DNA of 63,591 nucleotides, from assembly GCA_051453625.1 (NCBI GenBank), contig JBOZIK010000001.1, forward strand, positions 112,961,601-113,025,191. Direction: 5' to 3'. A model generated the notes under the pieces. That model saw only the letters and a list, made by a program, of their open reading frames with translations, did no database searches and had not been told where the DNA came from. A program made the position numbers and the translations under genes. Source of the DNA: Welwitschia mirabilis (lineage: Eukaryota > Gnetophyta > Gnetopsida > Welwitschiales). Of this stretch, positions 57,539 to 63,591 are shown in pieces. Every line of letters begins with the position of its first letter. Position 1 is the stretch's first letter.

Positions 57539-58644
57539 ACATTACATTAAGAGAGGGAAGAAGAACCTAAAACGAACTACTCAAACTACCCTCTAATCAA
57601 GTATGCTCCCAAGGGAGGTGCTTAGAAATCCATGACGTTCTAACGCTTCATGTATTCCCACAACATTCTCCCAACTAAAGATTCTTACAGTGAGGGCTTA
57701 AGGCCCTTTTATAGATGAGGGAGTCTTAGGAATCTTTGGTATTTAGTGGTTAGTGGTGGTTACAAAAGGAGAGTTATAATTTCGGTTTATAACTTTAAGG
57801 AAGAAGCTACAAATTTTTTCATGTAGCCTTAAGGAGGATTTCTTATCTTCTTCTGAAAAAGAGGTAATAACATAGCCTTTGGATGATAATGCAAATCCCA
57901 CTAGATACGATGTCATGTGTTCTCCACATCATTGTCCTTGTTACTACCACATGTCACTGTGATGTATCATCTTGTGCTTCTGTCACATGTCGTTAAAGTT
58001 GATGGTTGATTTTGATTTAACATCTAACTGATCCTATAAGTGAAACATGACATCTTTCCCATAAAGATGTAAGAATGTAACTTTGAACATAATCTTCCTT
58101 AAAAGACTAGTGGCGTCAATGACCTAAATGATAGCTGTAGCATTTCTTAAAAGTTTTCTTTCAAATTATGGCATGTCTCTCAGAATATAGAAATTAACCT
58201 GAAAATGTTATGGAAAAGTTCATAATTTCACAAATCATGAATAAAATTGTTGAATACATAATTTTATGATAAAATGGATATTTTAATATCTTCATCTATT
58301 CTAAATTGATTAAATATGCTTGGTCTAAATATCAATTTTTGCATGTAAACACAACATCCTAACTAGACTTTTACTAGTCTCTTAGAAAAATAGTTGATAA
58401 AAAAATGATAAACATGGAAAATTTGTCTAAGTAAAATATTTAAATATGGAAATAATATAACATTTGAAAAATTTTAAACAATTTTTGACTAAGACATCAA
58501 AATTAGAAAAACTCTATGAAAAATGAATGTCAGACCCTCTAACAAAAATTGAACTTTTTCCTTAAAGTTTTAAAGGATAGAAAACTTTGATATAACTTTT
58601 GAGAACATTCTAGAATCTGATTACATGGATTTTCGATATAGTAT

Positions 58645-60153
58645 TATCACGTCCAGACTTTTAGGGTCTAATATTCTAAATAGTTCTTAATAAATCCTGA
58701 AGATAGTTTAATTATTGCATGTATTTATTTTCTAATTCTCAAAGGTATAATTTTATTATGAGAATTTTGTGTTATAATTCCTCTCATTCTTGAAATAGTC
58801 ATCATATTATCTTTGTTGAAAATTCTTAGTGATCTAATTATGATTCTTTAGTGGTTAAATTATTATAATTGTTGCACTTATATCTATTTAATAAAGAAAA
58901 TAGCTTTTATATGGGTTTTGAAAATTACTGGTTATTGTAATAATTGCATGATAAGCATTGTTATTTATTACTAAGATCTTAATGTGCCTAGTGGCTTGGC
59001 AAGAAATTGAATAAGGGGCTTATGGAATCTCTACCACTTCACCACCTTCACCACCCTTTTTTATGATGGTGTCTCTTCATGTTCTTGTGTCCTTTTGTAT
59101 TCCTTATCCTTAGCTATAAATAGGACCCTTTTCTCCTCTTATTTCATATCTTGAAAAGCCTTTGCTATTGAATCTTATAACTTGAATATTCCTTGGGACC
59201 TTGGACCCTTGAAATCTTCATGAGTTTTCAAGTCTTCATTTTAATTCAGGTGTGGATTTATAGTTTTTTATTTCATTCTTGTATGTTTTTGGTTTTTTTA
59301 TTTATTTTCTTGCATGATTCTTAGATTTTGCATCTCGAATAGTCTTTATTTTGAATAACTTCAATTGTTATAAAAATTTCTGTATGGTTATTTTTGCATA
59401 TCATTTGAAGTTGCTTGTTCTTTTCATATTTCATACACCTTGTATTAATACTTTTACTTAGGTACTTTACATCATAACCTTTCCCGTCTTGTCTAAATCT
59501 TATGATGAATTATTAATTTGAATTATTTGGCTATCGATCTTAGCTGATGAATTTTAAATAAGGAAACTAAAACTAGCTAGGGTAACTAGTTGTTTAAACT
59601 TCAGGAAGTGATACTCTTTAAAGTGAATTCCAAGGCCATTGGACCAAACTTCCAGGATGAATAGGGAAAATGTGATATCCTAATTTACCATTTTTCCCTC
59701 TTAGATTGTGTGTAACTAGATTATCAAAATCTGTTATGGAGTAATAGTAAAAAAAGATAAACTCAAAATGGAGCCTTATTCATTTCTAGTTTAATCTTGT
59801 TATCCATTCTTCACTTAAGAATCCCTTATCATTCCTCTCTTGCCATGGGCCATAGTGGGAATTGTGATGATTTCTTAATTCTCATACCATATTATGTGTA
59901 TAGTTTATATTCTAGCATGGATTTGGATCATTAAGAAAGAAGTTCTGGTTGTTGATGGCTGGGGATACTTCCAATACTTATTTTATGTTTCATGTACTTG
60001 TAATTGTAACATGTGAAAAGCACCATTATTCTAAATTTTTCATGAATGATATGTAAACATTGTAACTCTTCTATTAGTCTATGAAACTATTTGAAATATA
60101 ACTTGTTCTTCATCATGTTACTATAATGTTGTATTTGCCTCCTTTTAATCACA
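58645..60153 (+). repeat. LTR of a chromovirus-like element
   Basis: Begins TATCACGTCCAGACTTTTAG, like the TGTCACGACCCAGA start of many plant gypsy/chromovirus LTRs with TG changed to TA. It contains a promoter-like CTATAAATAGGACCC near 59113 and ends TTAATCACA just before a tRNA-Met-type primer site. No second LTR or coding interior was found, so the element is truncated. Confidence 0.6.
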
Positions 60154-60156
60154 TTT

Positions 60157-60168
60157 TGGTATTAGATC
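60157..60168 (+). promoter_or_regulatory. tRNA-iMet-type primer-binding site
   Basis: TGGTATTAGATC differs at two places from TGGTATCAGAGC, the plant initiator tRNA-Met complement used by many copia and chromovirus elements. It lies three bases after the LTR end. Confidence 0.65.
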
Positions 60169-61685
60169 GAGATTTTATTTAGAACGTGCTAAAATTTTGA
60201 TTGAGTGCATAATCCTAATGAGAAATGTTGAAAACATCGCATTAAGTAGCATTCATGGTTTTGGGTTAAAAATTAGAACATCGCAAGTACATGCTAGAAA
60301 AATAATTTGATGCAGCATACTTCAAACTAGAAAATACTACCATGTAAACACTTTTAACTAGGACGCAAAGAATAATACCCTATGAAAGTACTACAATGTA
60401 ACTTAAAAGCATATAAAAAAATGTAAAAGGAGAGATGCTCTTATAAATAATGATCAACCAGTTGTTTTGAAAATTAGGGTTATTGTGAAGATGGAGAAAA
60501 TGTGACTAAAGGTAAAATTGAAAGTAAAATATGATGATTGAGAACGGATTCTAGTCAATTTCTAAACCATTCCAGTAGAAACAAAAATCTAAAAAGACTA
60601 TAATGAAATGGGCGATATTTAGAAGAGTTTAAAAGAAAAAACTTAAAAAAAAAAAAAGGTGATGCTAGTGAGAACTAATGACGACATCAGTTATTTTGGG
60701 ATTATGCAGGTGAAATTTTATGAACTAGCTTATTAGCTGAAATGAGAGGATTTCGTGTTACAGGTTAAATTCAATGATTCATGGAATGAACAGAATATGG
60801 ATGAGACGTAAATTTGCATTACATGATGAAAAATCATTACAACTAAAGCTTTTATTTGCAATGCACAACAATGGAAATGAAAACTAATCTAAATACCTAT
60901 GAATGCAAAAGATTAAAAAACCTAGAGTAGCGACTAATTTCATTAAAAGTTTTACAAAGTTTATTTTTATTTAAATAGATTAGCATGTTAAACAAATAAT
61001 ATATCCTCTAAGTAAACCTATAAAAATCCAAAAATTAGTAAGAAAATTTCCCAATACTTAAGTTAAAGAAAGAAATTATACAAGTATATCCAAATCCCAC
61101 CTATTTTTTCTAATTTTTCTTGTCTAGATTCACATATATTCTTTGTTTTGAGAATTAGAATCAAGTTGAGAATCAATTGTTGTGACATCTTCTTTTAATA
61201 GAATTAAGCATATTATTTGATAACAAATTCAACTCTACATTGCCAGCAAGCATCTATAGTCTTGATGTGGTTGTACATGTCATAAATAGATCATTGGATT
61301 TGTATTAGTAGTGAAAATCTATGGCTCTAATGTAGTTAAGTAAATCCAATTTAATTGATCAAAATGTAATATGATTTATAGAGAATATATAATTTATTTT
61401 CTTTGATTGCTACTTTTCATATTCAATATTCTTATGCACATAAAAAGAACATTGGCTTATTAGCCTAACCAAGCAAAATCTTGTCCCCGTAAAATGCTTG
61501 AAAATAAAGAACATAATATGAAAGTATTTTCCACTTTTTTCAATCATATTTTCCAAGTTTGGAGATCTTAAGTGAAATTAATATTAAAAAGATAACTCAA
61601 AGAGAAGCATAACATTTTATTAAAATATAAGTAAACTTAAATTCTACCTAACTCGTACTGATAAAGTGATTCCTTATTAATAGTT
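60169..61685. other. AT-rich DNA, no coding signal
   Basis: Should be the interior of the LTR element at 58645 but no gag or pol block is readable. Confidence 0.5.
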
Positions 61686-61689
61686 TATT

Positions 61690-62930
61690 TGTTAAGGGCC
61701 ATCAACCATGCTCATCGAGCATGATTGATAAGTTTTATTAGGTAGTACCAAGTTTAAAAAGGTGGATGATGAGGTTTGAGCTAATGATGTATTATTATAT
61801 GTTATAGATGATATTTCAAGTTTTTTTAATTGAAAATGTTTAAGGTCATGATTGTACAGGTGATAGTGCTTTGAGGGTTTAAGATGAGGAAGACATAAAG
61901 CAATAATGTTTTTAATACTTTTAATTTTTTCCAACTTAAATCTAATCTAAAAAAATATAATTTAAAGAAAAATTCTAATCTAAAAGCATATAATAAAACA
62001 AAAAATTTTGAAAAGGATTATCCAAGATNNNNNNNNNNNNNNNNNNNNNNNNNNNNNNNNNNNNNNNNNNNNNNNNNNNNNNNNNNNNNNNNNNNNNNNN
62101 NNNNNNNNNNNNNNNNNNNNNNNNNNNNATTTTGAAAAGGATTGTCCAAGATGGTGCATGTATGAAAGGCTCAAGATGGTGATGAATGCAAAGGTTAAAC
62201 GATGGGTCAAGATTATGTAAAGCATTCTAGGTTGAAAAATAATCCATATAGATTTTTATGCATGATTCAATAAAATTAGAAGGAACATCAACACAAGTGG
62301 TAAAATTTATGTGTCCAAAGTTAGAAATAGTCCATTCTTTAGCTTCTTTATGTTTATTCAACAACTCAAGCAAGACATCATTTTGAGATGAAGACAAAGA
62401 TGAATTGCAAACCACTTGACAAGGTAAATATTCATTAAGAAAATTATCAAAAGATGATTCCAAAACTAAAGAAAGTTTTTCTTCTTCATTATGATTTGAA
62501 TCTTTCTTACAAGATAAATCTAAAGATGAAATAGTTAGATCTAAAGTTATTAAGAAAAATATTCATCGTAAGATGGATCTTATATTAGCTCTTTGCTAAT
62601 GTTTTTCTCTTCATTAATAGTTTTAGGGGATTCTTCCTCATGTGATTACTTAAGCAACAATGGATGTAATTCAAAGAAAGATTCTTCTTTGATGTTTTTG
62701 TTCTCATTGATGTCACTTATTAATTCATTCTTTATTGTATAACTCTCTAAGGTAGAGCCTTTCTCATATGGTTTCTCGTCTTTTGATGATTGTTCATCCT
62801 TTGATATGTTTATTTTTCCACTAAAGTATAATTTTTTTATAAATAATTAATTATTTTCTAGTTCATTCCTAAACTTAAGTCCTCATGGATTTTTTCATTG
62901 ATTTTTTCCTTAATCCTAAAAGATATGTAT
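61690..62930 (-). pseudogene. Decayed gypsy gag-pol fragment, G2-like
   Basis: A 78-codon minus-strand frame (62463-62227) reads CNSSLSSSQNDVLLELLNKH then KEAKEWTISNFGHIN. This matches the segment of Athila/Tat pol just before reverse transcriptase (an SSLS...LL...HK-AIGWTI-DIKGI pattern). Upstream (62900-62470) is Lys/Glu-rich. Downstream, 61934-61692 (80 codons) is open but unrecognised. It lies in the expected direction from the primer-site-like sequence at 62940. A gap at 62029-62128 has duplicated flanks. Confidence 0.5.
62029..62128. other. Assembly gap, 100 N, with duplicated flanks
   Basis: ATTTTGAAAAGGATT(A/G)TCCAAGAT stands on both sides of the gap. Confidence 0.95.
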
Positions 62931-62949
62931 TGTGATGCCAACTTAAGTG

Positions 62950-63591
62950 TATTTGATAGGGTATTTTAAGTTGTTTTGCAGATAAACTAACAAATAAATG
63001 CCTAGTTCCTATGACAATTGAGAATCCAAGAACACAAGATGAAAACATGTAGTTTATCAGATAATTCATGAGGATTTCATGTAAATATGGATAAATTATA
63101 TTTTCAGATGATTATTTCAGCAAACAAACAGATATCACACTGATAAAGGATGAGTAGAATACTGTCGTCCCCTATGTCATCCAGATGACAGTCAGGATGA
63201 TAACCCTAATTCGACATAAGACAGACTTAATTCTAGATAGCTTGTAGTTAAAGTGAAGATCTTATTAATAGACTCCATCATCCACTTGATCGTTCAGACG
63301 ATACTAGTGGATGACATCTCCAGAACCAGTCAACAACAGTTTGCATGAAGATCACAAATAGTTAAACTGGAAGCAAACTAAGATAACTCATTATAAAACC
63401 CCGTCGTCTCCTCCATCATCTAGATGACCACCTGGATGACACTGTTATTCCATACTTTCATAGATTGTATTCCCGAGTTGTCACTTGTTAATTATGACTT
63501 TTCCTTTCTTGATAGCTAGAGTTTAAGTTATGCTTTTCTGCTACTCCCTTTTTCCTTTCTACCTATAAATAAAGGTCTCCCCCTCAATCCC
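62950..63591 (-). repeat. LTR (family D), minus orientation, running off the window
   Basis: Reverse complement of the family D LTR at 5654-6252. On the minus strand a TATA-like TTTATTTATAGG lies near 63575-63564, near the window edge. The LTR ends near 62950 and a primer-site remnant TGGCATCAC follows at 62940-62932. It carries palindromes GTCATCCAGATGAC (63176-63189) and TCATCTAGATGA (63416-63427). Confidence 0.75.

Overview
The window is AT-rich nuclear DNA from a flowering plant. The evidence is the repeat content: L1-type LINEs, Ty1-copia and Ty3-gypsy elements with plant-style primer-binding sites, and a fragment of a plant SART-1/DOT2 splicing-factor gene. The species cannot be named from the sequence. 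I see no rRNA, tRNA, CRISPR or prokaryotic-type operon. Almost everything recognisable is decayed retrotransposon; long open reading frames are rare because nearly every element is full of stop codons and frameshifts. Seventeen runs of N interrupt the assembly, and several are flanked by the same short sequence on both sides.

Layout. 1-408 (minus) is the N-terminal part of a DOT2/SART-1 pseudogene. About 845-4794 (plus) is a 5'-truncated LINE with a poly(A) tail. 5462-6270 holds pieces of two LTR families. About 6.3-10.9 kb is featureless AT-rich DNA. About 11.3-13.7 kb is a second, older LINE remnant. From about 13.78 to 48.3 kb lies one large nested complex. Its outermost member is a plus-strand Ty3-gypsy element (called G1 here), with LTRs at about 13775-14537 and 47177-48305. 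Its integrase is split at 18846/39737 by a minus-strand Ty3-gypsy element (G2: LTRs 18847-19925 and 38686-39736, tRNA-Asp-like primer site 38665-38682). G2 is in turn split by a Ty1-copia complex (25989-38277) with three LTR copies A, B and C. That complex also contains a minus-strand LINE fragment (about 27.4-29.7 kb) and an out-of-place minus-strand gypsy integrase (about 35.7-36.9 kb). 48.3-51.7 kb is mostly AT-rich. About 51.7-53.8 kb is a gene-like island of higher GC with an unassigned exon-like open frame. 53.8-63.6 kb holds two 87-bp tandem duplications, an LTR with a tRNA-Met-type primer site (58645-60168), a decayed minus-strand gypsy pol fragment (about 61.7-62.9 kb), and an LTR that is the inverted counterpart of the one near 5.7-6.25 kb.

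How it fits together. The order of insertion reads from the splits: G1 first, G2 into G1 integrase, copia into the G2 leader/gag junction, followed by deletion and recombination. No element looks autonomous: active-site or metal-binding residues are visibly changed (copia reverse transcriptase YVDD reads YVYD, copia protease aspartate reads Asn, zinc-knuckle Cys reads Tyr). The most striking non-coding signals are two unrelated palindrome arrays in LTRs. The copia LTRs each carry 12 colinear variants of GGGGTCGACCAGA. The gypsy LTRs and leaders carry recurrent GTCRTC-YR-GAYGAC palindromes. I did not find convincing evidence of a new protein-coding system.
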